From: Butyricicoccus_A sp963588905
Lineage (GTDB): Bacteria; Bacillota; Clostridia; Oscillospirales; Butyricicoccaceae
DNA length: 64,000 nucleotides
Reading direction: 5' to 3'
Assembly (NCBI GenBank): GCA_963588905.1
Contig: CAVAJF010000019.1
Location: 60,842-124,841 of the forward strand
Of this stretch, positions 7,431 through 15,411 are shown one piece after another. The translations under genes and the position numbers were made by a program. A model generated the notes under the pieces. That model saw only the letters and a program-made list of their open reading frames with translations, had not been told where the DNA came from and searched no databases. Each line of letters opens with the position of its first letter. Within the stretch, counting starts at the first letter, position 1.

Positions 7431-8318
7431 ATGAAAGATTGTATTATCATCGGAAAAGGCCCAGCAGGTCTCTCTGCTGCTCTGTATGTTCGACGCGCAG
7501 GCTATACCCCGCTTGTGATCGGTCGAGATTCCGGTGCTCTCGGTCAAAGCCACCGCATTGAAAATTATTTCGGTCTGGCAGAACCGGTCAGCGGCGATGA
7601 ACTGTTCCGCCGCGGTCTAGTACAGGTCGAGCGGCTTGGCATTGAAGTCATCAGTGACGAAGTGGTCTCCATCCGTGAATCCAATGGATTTATCGTCAAC
7701 ACCTCCTCCGGCAACAGCTACACGGCACGTACCGTTCTGCTGGCAACCGGAAAACAGCGCATTGCCTCCAATCTGCACGCCGATCATCTCATCGGCTACG
7801 GTGTCAGCCATTGCGCCCAGTGTGACGGCTTTCTGATGCGCGGACGCTCGCTCGCTGTTGTCGGCAGCGGTGACCATGCCGTTGCCGAGTTGGAGCATTT
7901 GCGCCCGCTGACAGAACATCTTCGTCTTTTCACAAACGGTGCAACCATTACCACCAATAAGATTCCATCGGATATTCCCATTATCACGGAGCCAATCACA
8001 GAACTGCGCACGGATGATTTCGGTATGCTGTCCGGTGTACAGACCGAGAAGCAGCTGTATCCGATTGATGGTCTGTTCTTGGCGCAGGGTGTTGCTTCTG
8101 CGGCGGACTTTGCCGGACGCATGGGCGTCATCATAGACGGTTCAGACGTCAAGGTAGACCGCAGTTATCAGACCAATGTTCCCGGTCTGTTTGCCGCTGG
8201 CGACTGCGTCGGCGGTGTCCTGCAAATTGCCAAGGCTGTGGCAGACGGCGCCATCGCCGGACTCAACATCAGTGAGTTCCTGCGCAATACACCAAACCAA
8301 GAAGAAACACACGCATAA
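7431..8318 (+). CDS. Thioredoxin-reductase-like FAD disulfide oxidoreductase
   Basis: A 295-residue flavoprotein with the low-molecular-weight thioredoxin reductase layout: FAD-binding GKGPAGLSAALY near residue 8, redox-active CAQC at residues 128-131, and a C-terminal FAD motif LFAAGDCVGGVLQIAKAVADGA. The second nucleotide fold keeps GSGDHA (about 145-150) but the following segment lacks the HRRxxxR cluster that binds the NADPH phosphate in classical TrxB. It therefore may take electrons from another donor, as in the ferredoxin-dependent clostridial branch; that is inference. No thioredoxin gene is adjacent. The start has an AAGGAG site. Confidence 0.88.
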   Translation: MKDCIIIGKGPAGLSAALYVRRAGYTPLVIGRDSGALGQSHRIENYFGLAEPVSGDELFRRGLVQVERLGIEVISDEVVSIRESNGFIVNTSSGNSYTARTVLLATGKQRIASNLHADHLIGYGVSHCAQCDGFLMRGRSLAVVGSGDHAVAELEHLRPLTEHLRLFTNGATITTNKIPSDIPIITEPITELRTDDFGMLSGVQTEKQLYPIDGLFLAQGVASAADFAGRMGVIIDGSDVKVDRSYQTNVPGLFAAGDCVGGVLQIAKAVADGAIAGLNISEFLRNTPNQEETHA

Positions 8319-8325
8319 CAAACAG

Positions 8326-8366
8326 CAGCGGCAGAGGATGCATCGTCCCCTGCCGCTGTTTTTTTA
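8326..8366 (+). terminator. Intrinsic terminator after the flavoenzyme gene
   Basis: Stem CAGCGGCAG (8326-8334) / CTGCCGCTG (8350-8358) followed by seven T. It overlaps the last codons of the convergent ProC-like gene. Confidence 0.85.
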
Positions 8367-9149
8367 TTTCTGCAATCGCCGCTTGACTTGCTCTAGCGCC
8401 TGCATCCAAATGTCATACCCGCCTTGCTGTGTGATATACCGATAGGCACTCTCATTGAGTCCGCCCTCGGTCGTATCATAGCACAGCTCGGCAACCGCAG
8501 CGCTGTTTGGTGCCTGCCGTGCCATCACGGACAGTGCTTCAAAAAACGACGTCATATAATCAACAGTGGCGCGATCTGTCATGCCGTTTTGTTTTCCCCA
8601 CTCCGCCGCATGATGAATCAGCAAATAAAACGGACTCATGAGTGAAGTCAGCGTCAAGATTGTATTGAGCGCTTGCTCATCGCTCAGTTCAATCAATTGA
8701 CCCAGCGGTGCAAACAGCTCTCGAATCTCTGCATCTGCCGGGCAATAGGCAATCGGGCCGATATGCATAGCGGCAAACGGCAGCGGCACCATGCGAATGG
8801 CTTTTGCCCTTGTTCCCGTCCAGCGGACAATGTCCTGCATCGGATGATCGCTGATTAGCGACAGAATTTTCTGCTCCGGTGCAAATTGCAGCTCCTGTAG
8901 AATCCGTTGGGTATCTCGCGGCAGCAGTGCCAAGATGATCCAGTCTTTTGCCCGGTCAAGCACCTCTTGGTTAGAGGCACACACGGTCACCTGTTCCGGA
9001 AATTGCTGTGCCAGCGCGGCTGCCTTTTGTGCATTGCGCGGCGAAAGATAGAAATGCAGCTTTTGCTTGGATGCATCATCCGTGCAAAAGCCTGTGACAA
9101 GGGCGGAAGAAATCTGTCCTGTTCCCAGAATACCCATTTGTATTGTCAT
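8364..9149 (-). CDS. ProC-like pyrroline-5-carboxylate reductase family protein
   Basis: A 261-residue protein with an N-terminal Rossmann motif (MGILGTGQISSALVTGF) and a C-terminal all-helical dimerisation domain that includes LTSLMSPFYLLIHHAAEWG and a TTEGGLNESAYRYI segment in the place of the ProC TPGG..A..L region. ProC reduces pyrroline-5-carboxylate to proline with NAD(P)H. Conservation of the C-terminal substrate loop is only partial (TEGGLNE), so a different imine or keto substrate is possible. It is monocistronic behind a GGAG site. Confidence 0.75.
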   Translation of the reverse strand: MTIQMGILGTGQISSALVTGFCTDDASKQKLHFYLSPRNAQKAAALAQQFPEQVTVCASNQEVLDRAKDWIILALLPRDTQRILQELQFAPEQKILSLISDHPMQDIVRWTGTRAKAIRMVPLPFAAMHIGPIAYCPADAEIRELFAPLGQLIELSDEQALNTILTLTSLMSPFYLLIHHAAEWGKQNGMTDRATVDYMTSFFEALSVMARQAPNSAAVAELCYDTTEGGLNESAYRYITQQGGYDIWMQALEQVKRRLQK

Positions 9150-9195
9150 GATATGTCTCCTCTCTTGTCACCAATTGAAACCAACTACAGTATAA

Positions 9196-9247
9196 CATAA
9201 AAGCGCTGATACCGTCCACAGCAGACGGCATCAGCGCATCGTTTTTT
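9196..9247 (-). terminator. Intrinsic terminator of the RNase J gene
   Basis: Long near-perfect stem GCGCTGATGCCGTC / GACGGTATCAGCGC (9237-9224 and 9216-9203), followed by TTTT on the minus strand; six T also flank it on the plus strand. Confidence 0.8.
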
Positions 9248-9269
9248 ATTTGGATAAAGCTAGCGAAAT

Positions 9270-10928
9270 TTAAATTTCCATGATGACCGGAAGGATCATC
9301 GGGCTTCTCTTGGTCTTGCGATAGAGGAACTCAGACAGATCGTTTTTGACATTCGCCTTGATGGTCGTCCAATCGCGGACGTTATCATCCAAGCAGCGAT
9401 CCAGCGCACGCTGAGAAATGCGGCGCAGCTCTTCCATGAGATCCTCTGCCTCCTTCACGTAAATGAAACCGCGGGAGACAATGTCCGGGCCTGCGATAAC
9501 AATGCCGCTCTCGCTGTCCAAGGTCACAACGACAACGAGCAGGCCATCTTCGGACAGATGCTTTCTGTCGCGCAGAACAGCCGTACCGACATCACCGATA
9601 CCCAGACCGTCAACCAGCACCTTGCCGGACGGAACCGGATTGGCAAGACGCGCAGACTTTGCGGTAATCTCTACCGGACGTCCGATGTCCGTGATGATGA
9701 CACGGCGCGGATGCACGCCGGTCTGTACAGCCAACTCGCCATGGCGGCGCAGCATACGGTACTCACCGTGTACCGGAATAAAGTACTTCGGCTTAATCAG
9801 CGACAGCATCAGCTTCAGCTCTTCCTGACAAGCATGACCGGATACATGAATAATCGCGGAGCGGTCATAGACGACTTCTGCGCCCTTCTTGCTCAGCTCG
9901 TTAATCATCTTGGTGACCGATTTCTCGTTGCCCGGAATCGCAGACGCAGAAATAATGACCTTATCGCCCGCGCCAACGTCCACCTGTTTGTGGCTGGAGA
10001 ACGCCATACGGTACAGCGCACTCATTGCCTCGCCCTGCGAACCGGTGCACAAAACAACGACCTTGCTCTTTGGATACCGGTTTACCTCAGCAATATCAAT
10101 GAGTATATTCTTCGGCACATTGAGATACCCCAGTTCCAGCGCGACATTGGAGATGTTCTCCATGCTTCGACCGCAGATCGCAACCTTTCTGCCGTTGTGA
10201 TGCGCAGCATCCACAACCTGCTGGATACGATAGATGTTGGAAGCAAACGTAGCGACGATAATGCGCTGATCGCAGCCCTTGAACTGCGCCTCAAACGTCT
10301 TGCCAACCTCCATCTCACTCGGTGTATAGCCCGGACGCTCGACATTTGTCGAATCACTCATCAGTGCGAGCACGCCCTTCTTGCCCAGCTCACCAAAGCG
10401 GGTCAGGTCAATCATCTCACCAGATACCGGTGTCGGGTCAATCTTAAAGTCACCGGTGTGGATAATCATGCCAAGCGGAGTGCGGATTGCCAGAGCGACG
10501 GCATCGGCAATCGAATGGTTGGTATGAATCAGCTCAATGTCGAAGCAGCCCAGCTTGATATGATCGCCCGCCTTGACGCAGTTGATCTTGACCTGCTTGG
10601 TCATGCGGTGTTCCTCAAACTTGGAGTTCAGGATGCCGGCAACCAGACGTGTGCAATAAACCGGTACATTCAGCTCCTTGAGCACATACGGCAGTGCGCC
10701 GATGTGGTCCTCATGGCCATGCGTGATGACAATGCCGCGCACCTTGTTCTTGTGCCGACGCAGATACGTGACATCCGGAATAACCAAGTCAACGCCCAGC
10801 AAATCATTGTCCGGAAACGCCATGCCGCAGTCAATGACAAAAATGTCCTGTCCATACTCGACAACTGTCATGTTCTTGCCGATCTCATTGAGTCCGCCCA
10901 ACGGTATAATCTTCAGTTTTTCTTTCAT
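9270..10928 (-). CDS. rnjA: Ribonuclease J
   Basis: A 552-residue metallo-beta-lactamase/beta-CASP nuclease. The zinc motif THGHEDHIG lies at residues 69-77, with further motif histidines and aspartates in HTNHSIADAV, HTGDFKIDPTPV and SDSTN, and the beta-CASP motif in CTGSQGE and HVSGHACQEELK. It has 5'-to-3' exonuclease and endonuclease activity on mRNA and rRNA precursors. The length is typical for RNase J1/J2. It is a single gene with its own terminator. RNase Y is encoded elsewhere in this window (58411-59946), so both core Firmicute RNA decay enzymes are present. The upstream gap of 586 bases is shared with the SH3-3D gene. Confidence 0.96.
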   Translation of the reverse strand: MKEKLKIIPLGGLNEIGKNMTVVEYGQDIFVIDCGMAFPDNDLLGVDLVIPDVTYLRRHKNKVRGIVITHGHEDHIGALPYVLKELNVPVYCTRLVAGILNSKFEEHRMTKQVKINCVKAGDHIKLGCFDIELIHTNHSIADAVALAIRTPLGMIIHTGDFKIDPTPVSGEMIDLTRFGELGKKGVLALMSDSTNVERPGYTPSEMEVGKTFEAQFKGCDQRIIVATFASNIYRIQQVVDAAHHNGRKVAICGRSMENISNVALELGYLNVPKNILIDIAEVNRYPKSKVVVLCTGSQGEAMSALYRMAFSSHKQVDVGAGDKVIISASAIPGNEKSVTKMINELSKKGAEVVYDRSAIIHVSGHACQEELKLMLSLIKPKYFIPVHGEYRMLRRHGELAVQTGVHPRRVIITDIGRPVEITAKSARLANPVPSGKVLVDGLGIGDVGTAVLRDRKHLSEDGLLVVVVTLDSESGIVIAGPDIVSRGFIYVKEAEDLMEELRRISQRALDRCLDDNVRDWTTIKANVKNDLSEFLYRKTKRSPMILPVIMEI

Positions 10929-11383
10929 AAATGCGTATCACTTTCCTTTACATGAACGCGCCCGCAGGTTGCATTGCCTCTGATACAGGCACAGCAAAAC
11001 AGCGCACCGGCAACTTCCAGTTCCGCTTCATTCGGCAGCCTACCGCGCGAAATAAATTTCAATTTATCGTATTTGCTATTACTTTATCCTCAAACTGCTG
11101 TGGTCCACACACAACAGCCAAACGTCAAAAACTATTACATAGTATAGCACAGTTTCCGCTCAATGTACACCCATTTGGCGGTTTTCCAATTCACATCCCT
11201 GTCAATTTTTTCGACAGGATGGCTCGTTGGTTTGTAACCGTTCCGTGATTTTTGTAACCATTCGTCTCCGGTGTATTTTTGTTATTTTTCCGAATTTTTG
11301 CCGGTTTTATTGCCAAATTCACCAATTTTGCCAGTTTATTCTTGTTCAAAATGCCCGAAATTAAAAAAATATCCAAGAATTGT

Positions 11384-11412
11384 TTGACAAACGGCGGCTG
11401 TTCCTGTAAGAT
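11384..11412 (+). promoter_or_regulatory. Strong sigma-A-type promoter of the SH3-3D gene
   Basis: TTGACA (11384-11389), a 17-bp spacer and TAAGAT (11407-11412). Transcription would start around 11419, inside the array of TGTWAH half-sites. Confidence 0.75.
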
Positions 11413-11414
11413 AG

Positions 11415-11463
11415 GTTACAGTTCAGTTACACAACCGTAACAAACGGTTACACGAACGTAACA
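11415..11463 (+). promoter_or_regulatory. Array of five WalR-like half-sites
   Basis: Minus-strand hexamers TGTAAC or TGTTAC at 11420-11415, 11431-11426, 11442-11437, 11452-11447 and 11463-11458. Start-to-start spacing is 11, 11, 10 and 11 bases, so all lie on one face of the helix. The family consensus for WalR (YycF) is TGTWAH-N5-TGTWAH, and the first pair matches it exactly. The array is just downstream of the -10 element, which would suit repression. WalR itself is not in this window. Confidence 0.6.
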
Positions 11464-11514
11464 AATTGATACCCCGCTGCTTCGGCAGCCCCGCGTAATA
11501 AAGGAGTTACTTAC

Positions 11515-12333
11515 ATGTTTCAGAAATTAAAGAGAAATCTTATTGTTGCCGCTACCGGCATTATTGTTACCGCATCCCTGACCGCTGGCGCATTCGCTGC
11601 ATCTGCTACCGCTACCACCGACGTAAACATGCGTTCCGGCGCCGGCAACCGCTACAAGGTTGTTTCCGTTGTCGGAAAGGGTCAGACCGTAACCACCGCT
11701 GGCAAGACCGGCAGCTGGACCAAGGTCACCGCAGGCGGCAAGACCGGTTATGTACATAGCAAGTACCTGACCTCTGGCACTGTTTCCACGACCGCTGCTT
11801 CTTCCGCTTCTACCACAAGCACAGCAAGCACCACTGTATACGCTGTTTCCGCAGTAAACGTTCGCTCTGGCCCGAGCACCAGCTACAAGGTAGTCACCTC
11901 TATCAGCAAGGGACAGGTTGCTACCAAGACCGGCGTTTCCGGCAACTGGGCAAAGATTTCCGTCAACGGCAAGACCGGTTATGTATCTTCTAAGTACCTG
12001 ACCACTACCAAGCCGTCTACTTCCCAGACCACAACCACACAGCCGACCACTAGCAACAGCAACAAGCAGCTGGTAGGCAACTTCAAGCTGACCTTCTACG
12101 CTGGCGACAGTACGACTGCTTCCGGCAGAACCCCGCGCGTCAACCACACGATCGCAGCAGATACCTCTGTTCTGCCGATGTACACCAAGGTTTACATCGA
12201 AGGTTGGGGCACCTACACCGTAGAGGATCGTGGCGGCGCCATCAAGGGCAAGCGCATTGACATCTTCGTAGCAAACAATTCCATTGCTAAGAAGAACGGC
12301 GTCAAGTACGCAAATGTTTACATCGTAAAGTAA
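11515..12333 (+). CDS. Exported SH3-SH3-3D domain cell-wall protein
   Basis: A 272-residue protein: signal peptide (residues 1-28, ending AFAAS), two bacterial SH3 domains (about 32-84 and 103-160, each with VNxRSGxxxxYKVV and KTGYVxSKYL), a Thr/Ser/Gln-rich linker, and a C-terminal 3D domain (about 185-272) with its three conserved Asp in AADTSVLP, TVEDRGG and KRIDIFV. 3D domains are found in peptidoglycan-cleaving enzymes such as YocH and Rpf/MltA relatives; SH3b domains bind the wall. It is likely an autolysin or wall-remodelling enzyme. Expression is probably tied to a WalR-like regulator through the upstream array. Confidence 0.9.
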   Translation: MFQKLKRNLIVAATGIIVTASLTAGAFAASATATTDVNMRSGAGNRYKVVSVVGKGQTVTTAGKTGSWTKVTAGGKTGYVHSKYLTSGTVSTTAASSASTTSTASTTVYAVSAVNVRSGPSTSYKVVTSISKGQVATKTGVSGNWAKISVNGKTGYVSSKYLTTTKPSTSQTTTTQPTTSNSNKQLVGNFKLTFYAGDSTTASGRTPRVNHTIAADTSVLPMYTKVYIEGWGTYTVEDRGGAIKGKRIDIFVANNSIAKKNGVKYANVYIVK

Positions 12334-12350
12334 ACCAATTTTAGACAGCA

Positions 12351-12383
12351 AAAGACCGATGCATCGCGCATCGGTCTTTTTTG
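12351..12383. terminator. Bidirectional intrinsic terminator
   Basis: Stem AAAGACCGATGC / GCATCGGTCTTT with flanking T and A runs, placed between the convergent SH3-3D and cupin genes. Confidence 0.85.
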
Positions 12384-12728
12384 TTATTCTACTACCATGG
12401 CAAGAAAAACTGCCGGCTTATCTGAATTGTTTTTGCTGTAGTGCACGGCACCATCGCCGCACATCCAAGCATCTCCCGGATATACGGTATGTTCCTTGCC
12501 GTTATCCAGGATTGTCAGCTCTCCCTCCAGCATGTAACAGAACTCTGCATCCGGCTGATGGCCGTGCTCACCAATGGAACATCCCGGCTCCAGTGTAATC
12601 TTCGCACACATCTTGAATTTTCCGCAGGAATCCTCCGGTGCAATCAACGTGCGGCGGATGACATGACCGTCACCATCCCGCATGTGTTCGATGACATCTG
12701 TTTTTTGGTCGTCGTTTCGATTCAGCAT
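12384..12728 (-). CDS. Small cupin-domain protein
   Basis: A 114-residue single-domain cupin. Motif 1 is PGCSIGEHGHQPDAEFCYMLEGE and motif 2 is YPGDAWMCGDGAVHYSKN; the His/His/Glu/His set for a bound metal is present. Proteins of this type are small metal-binding sensors, isomerases or oxygenase relatives, so the reaction cannot be assigned. The start at MLNRNDD is chosen from the cupin domain limits; a longer in-frame extension overlaps the upstream Smr gene. It is the last gene of a leftward run with the Smr and amidotransferase genes. Confidence 0.85.
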   Translation of the reverse strand: MLNRNDDQKTDVIEHMRDGDGHVIRRTLIAPEDSCGKFKMCAKITLEPGCSIGEHGHQPDAEFCYMLEGELTILDNGKEHTVYPGDAWMCGDGAVHYSKNNSDKPAVFLAMVVE

Positions 12729-12735
12729 GATTTTT

Positions 12736-13095
12736 TCATCCTTTCCTGTCTCGCAGCACAACAACAGTAATGCCGTTGTTGTGCCGGTCGATGTCGTGAT
12801 CTTTTCGGAAATCCGGACACAGCTGCAACAGTCTCCGTGTTTCCTCCTCAAATATCGTCAGTCTTTCTCCGGGAACGAAAAAACACAGCTTGCCGCGTTT
12901 CTGATAGTCCGGCAATGCCTTGCGCAGTGCCACGCGAATTTTTCCGCCGTTTCCCGTCGAACCAAACCCATGAATAATTTTCAGGACACAGACGCCCTGT
13001 CTCTTTGCCAGCCGAAGCTCCAGCTCCAGCCGATCCATAGCCTGTTTGACCGTCGGTTTCTCGTCCTCCAGATTGATGAGACGTATTTGTTCCAT
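12736..13095 (-). CDS. Smr-domain protein
   Basis: A 119-residue protein with a stand-alone Smr fold: the first strand-helix (INLEDEKPTVKQAMDRLELELRLAKRQG), then the signature LKIIHGFGSTGNGGKIRVALRKAL (HGxGxG motif) and a C-terminal strand. Smr domains bind and nick DNA or RNA; stand-alone forms include ribosome-rescue endonucleases. The gene starts three bases after the amidotransferase stop, so it is coupled to that gene. The substrate is not evident. Confidence 0.83.
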   Translation of the reverse strand: MEQIRLINLEDEKPTVKQAMDRLELELRLAKRQGVCVLKIIHGFGSTGNGGKIRVALRKALPDYQKRGKLCFFVPGERLTIFEEETRRLLQLCPDFRKDHDIDRHNNGITVVVLRDRKG

Positions 13096-13098
13096 ACA

Positions 13099-13806
13099 TT
13101 AGGTCGTTCCTTTCCGTGCCGACAGCGTAAGAAATGTCGCAAACAGCGGCAGCATATCTGCCTCTGCATCCTGACACAGACCATCAATCATGCGTTCCGG
13201 ATGCCACTGTACCGCCATCACCGGCAAGGTATCGTGTTCGATGGCTTCAATCACGCCGTCCGCATCGCTGACCGCTGTGACATGCAGATTGGCTCCCAAT
13301 GTCCGAATCGCCTGATGATGATAGCTATTGACGGCGAGTTTTTCTCCCAAAAGCGGGCGCAATCGTCCGCTCTCTGCGGTAATAATCGTATGAAGTGTGT
13401 TGTCATGTACATGCGCTGTCCCCAAATGGCGAAACAACGTACCGCCAAAAAAGACATCAATAACCTGCATCCCGCGGCAGATCCCAAATACCGGTTTTTT
13501 GTTTTCACAAAACCAGCGCATCAGCTCCCATTCCCGTTCATCTCTGTGCTGATCGACACTGGTATCCATCCCGGTCAAATGCTTTCCATAATACAGCGGA
13601 TGAATATCTCCCCCGCCGGACAACACCAAGGCATCCATGCGCTGCGCCAGAATTCTTGCGTCTCCATAGCCCGCATCATGTACCGCCGTACAGCCCAATC
13701 GCGCCAATGCACGCGCGTACAGCTCACTCTGCGCAGTCTGTCGACTTCTCATGCCGGAGATGCTTCCGGCTGATACCAGTATAACAGTATTTTTCGTATT
13801 TTTCAC
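13099..13806 (-). CDS. Gamma-glutamyl-gamma-aminobutyrate hydrolase family protein (peptidase C26)
   Basis: A 235-residue class-I glutamine-amidotransferase-like hydrolase. The nucleophile elbow is FGICRGMQ (Cys110), with NSYHHQAI and the His-Glu pair in VQWHPERM, and the oxyanion region SGGGDIHPLYY. Relatives hydrolyse gamma-glutamyl-GABA or similar amides. No synthetase domain is attached. The best start is a GTG that overlaps the end of a GAGGAG stretch, so the exact start is uncertain; an in-frame stop lies just upstream. It heads a leftward set with the Smr and cupin genes. Confidence 0.87.
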   Translation of the reverse strand: MKNTKNTVILVSAGSISGMRSRQTAQSELYARALARLGCTAVHDAGYGDARILAQRMDALVLSGGGDIHPLYYGKHLTGMDTSVDQHRDEREWELMRWFCENKKPVFGICRGMQVIDVFFGGTLFRHLGTAHVHDNTLHTIITAESGRLRPLLGEKLAVNSYHHQAIRTLGANLHVTAVSDADGVIEAIEHDTLPVMAVQWHPERMIDGLCQDAEADMLPLFATFLTLSARKGTT

Positions 13807-13915
13807 CTCCTCAGCAGCAAATATTTCTCACGCGCTGCCCTTTCCAGCATGACATGAAAGCCCCGCGATGGAAGGCGAATTGAGGAGAAAGAAAAAATTT
13901 ATTCTATTTGAAAAC

Positions 13916-13949
13916 GCAAAAGCCTTCTGCCGAAGCAGAAGGCTTTTCT
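13916..13949 (-). terminator. Intrinsic terminator of the phosphodiester glycosidase gene
   Basis: Perfect 13-bp stem AAAAGCCTTCTGC / GCAGAAGGCTTTT with a stable TTCG loop on the minus strand. Confidence 0.85.
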
Positions 13950-13954
13950 CTCTA

Positions 13955-15259
13955 TTACGAATGCGGTTCTTTGACAATCCAGCCATTCGGGATATGCCGT
14001 CCCCGCTCGGAATTTGCCGCGGAAGAATGGGTAATAATTCGTCCGCGATAGTACATGACAGCAGACGAACCGCCATCCAAATTGCATGACTGATACGCGC
14101 CGTACTGATACAAAATATCCGCCAAATCACCGAGTGTAATGCCGACAGAATAGCTCGGCTGTCTGCCATCCACAATCGCCAGCAGCATGTCGCCGTTCTT
14201 TGTCTGCGCAATGACAGAGCGCGGCTGTAACCCCCAGCCGGAAGAGCCGCTGATGAGCTGTTCCCCGTTGACTACGAGCGCCGGACTGAACTGCATGGCG
14301 TCGCGCGCCTTGTCCGGCAGCGTATTGGAAATCGTAAGATGATCCTCTTCGTCCAAGCTAATCACCTTCATCGTCGTGTCCAAGGACTTTCGATATGTCT
14401 CCCGATTGGATAAAATCATGCCAAACGCTTCTCCGCCATTGCCCGTGCCGTCCGGATCGGAAAATCCACTGGCATTGATGCCGAGTACCGCGTCATTTCT
14501 CTCACAAATTTTGTCCAAATAACTGCCCGAAGTCCCGAGATTGGGTGCCGTTGCGAGCTGCACCTGACCGGAATCTTTGACAATCGCCATACGACCGGAA
14601 TAACCGTCACCGGTCAGGCTCACAATGACAATGCCATTGTGGGTATCTATGGCGCAGACATCGTCGCCGTAAATGGTCTTGATGCCGGTTTCGTCCTTGT
14701 TATAGTCTGCCCGATCAATGAGCAAACAGCCATCTGCATCCAACAGATTTTCTCCTTTGTGCTTTTCCAAATAGGCCGTCAGAGAGTCTTGGTCGATTTC
14801 CGGATACATTTTTGCAAAATGCGTTTTTACTGTTTCCCATTTACCGATGGCATTTGCCTTGCTGGAGAATTCTTCTTCCTCTTTTCCCCAAGAAGAATTG
14901 TACTCTTCCTGCTGTACTTCGACCACAACACGCCCCTTCATCACGTCGTCAATGACCGATTGCGGGAGAAACCGCGTCGCCAGCCACTGATGATTCATGG
15001 TACCCATCGCCGTCTCAATATAGATGGTTCTCCATCGTTCAATCAATGGAATATTTGAAAATACCAGCACACAGTATACTGCCGCGAGAAGCACAGCTGC
15101 AATAAACCATCTGGTGATTCTTTGCGCCATACTGCGTTTTTTTCGGCTGCGACGCTTGCTGGCATGTTTTGCTTCACGCTTAGCCTGCTTCGGATTGTCA
15201 ACGCGTTCTTCCTCTACAACCTTCCAGCCGGATTTTCCTGCATCTCTTTTTCCGCTCAA
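13955..15259 (-). CDS. Membrane-anchored phosphodiester glycosidase (NAGPA-like)
   Basis: A 434-residue protein with a very basic cytoplasmic start, one signal anchor near residues 49-68 and an extracellular part. The C-terminal half is a NAGPA-like domain: AVLGINASGFSDPDGTG, SNRETYRKSL, MQFSPALVVNGEQ, GLQPRSVIAQTKNGDMLLAIVDGRQ, GITLGDLADILYQYGAYQSCNLDGGSSAVMYYRG. This family cleaves sugar-1-phosphodiesters and includes exported enzymes acting on wall glycopolymers. The start is a TTG with a GAGGAGG site. It is monocistronic with its own terminator. The substrate is not known. Confidence 0.9.
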   Translation of the reverse strand: MSGKRDAGKSGWKVVEEERVDNPKQAKREAKHASKRRSRKKRSMAQRITRWFIAAVLLAAVYCVLVFSNIPLIERWRTIYIETAMGTMNHQWLATRFLPQSVIDDVMKGRVVVEVQQEEYNSSWGKEEEEFSSKANAIGKWETVKTHFAKMYPEIDQDSLTAYLEKHKGENLLDADGCLLIDRADYNKDETGIKTIYGDDVCAIDTHNGIVIVSLTGDGYSGRMAIVKDSGQVQLATAPNLGTSGSYLDKICERNDAVLGINASGFSDPDGTGNGGEAFGMILSNRETYRKSLDTTMKVISLDEEDHLTISNTLPDKARDAMQFSPALVVNGEQLISGSSGWGLQPRSVIAQTKNGDMLLAIVDGRQPSYSVGITLGDLADILYQYGAYQSCNLDGGSSAVMYYRGRIITHSSAANSERGRHIPNGWIVKEPHS

Positions 15260-15411
15260 GAATGCGTATCCTCCTCTAAATTGTTACAAAATTTGTCTTA
15301 TTATACCATATCTTTCGCCCCAGTCCTATAGACAAACACATAAAAAATTCTGAAGATATTGTGTCTGTCTGCAAATTCATGATAAAATATCGAAACTAGG
15401 AGGAATGCACC

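Larger units (their letters stand above)
10929..11514. other. Long divergent regulatory gap without a gene
   Basis: No convincing coding sequence. It holds a possible leftward promoter for RNase J (TGTACA at 11169-11164, 17 bp, TATACT at 11146-11141), two isolated TGTAAC hexamers 20 bases apart (11233 and 11253), a strong rightward promoter (11384-11412), five WalR-like half-sites (11415-11463) and a short TTCG-loop hairpin (11476-11489) in the leader of the SH3-3D gene. Confidence 0.7.

Noticed and set aside
9558..10955. Very long plus-strand open frame opposite RNase J
   Set aside because: It is the antisense shadow of a clearly real gene and its translation has no domain pattern.
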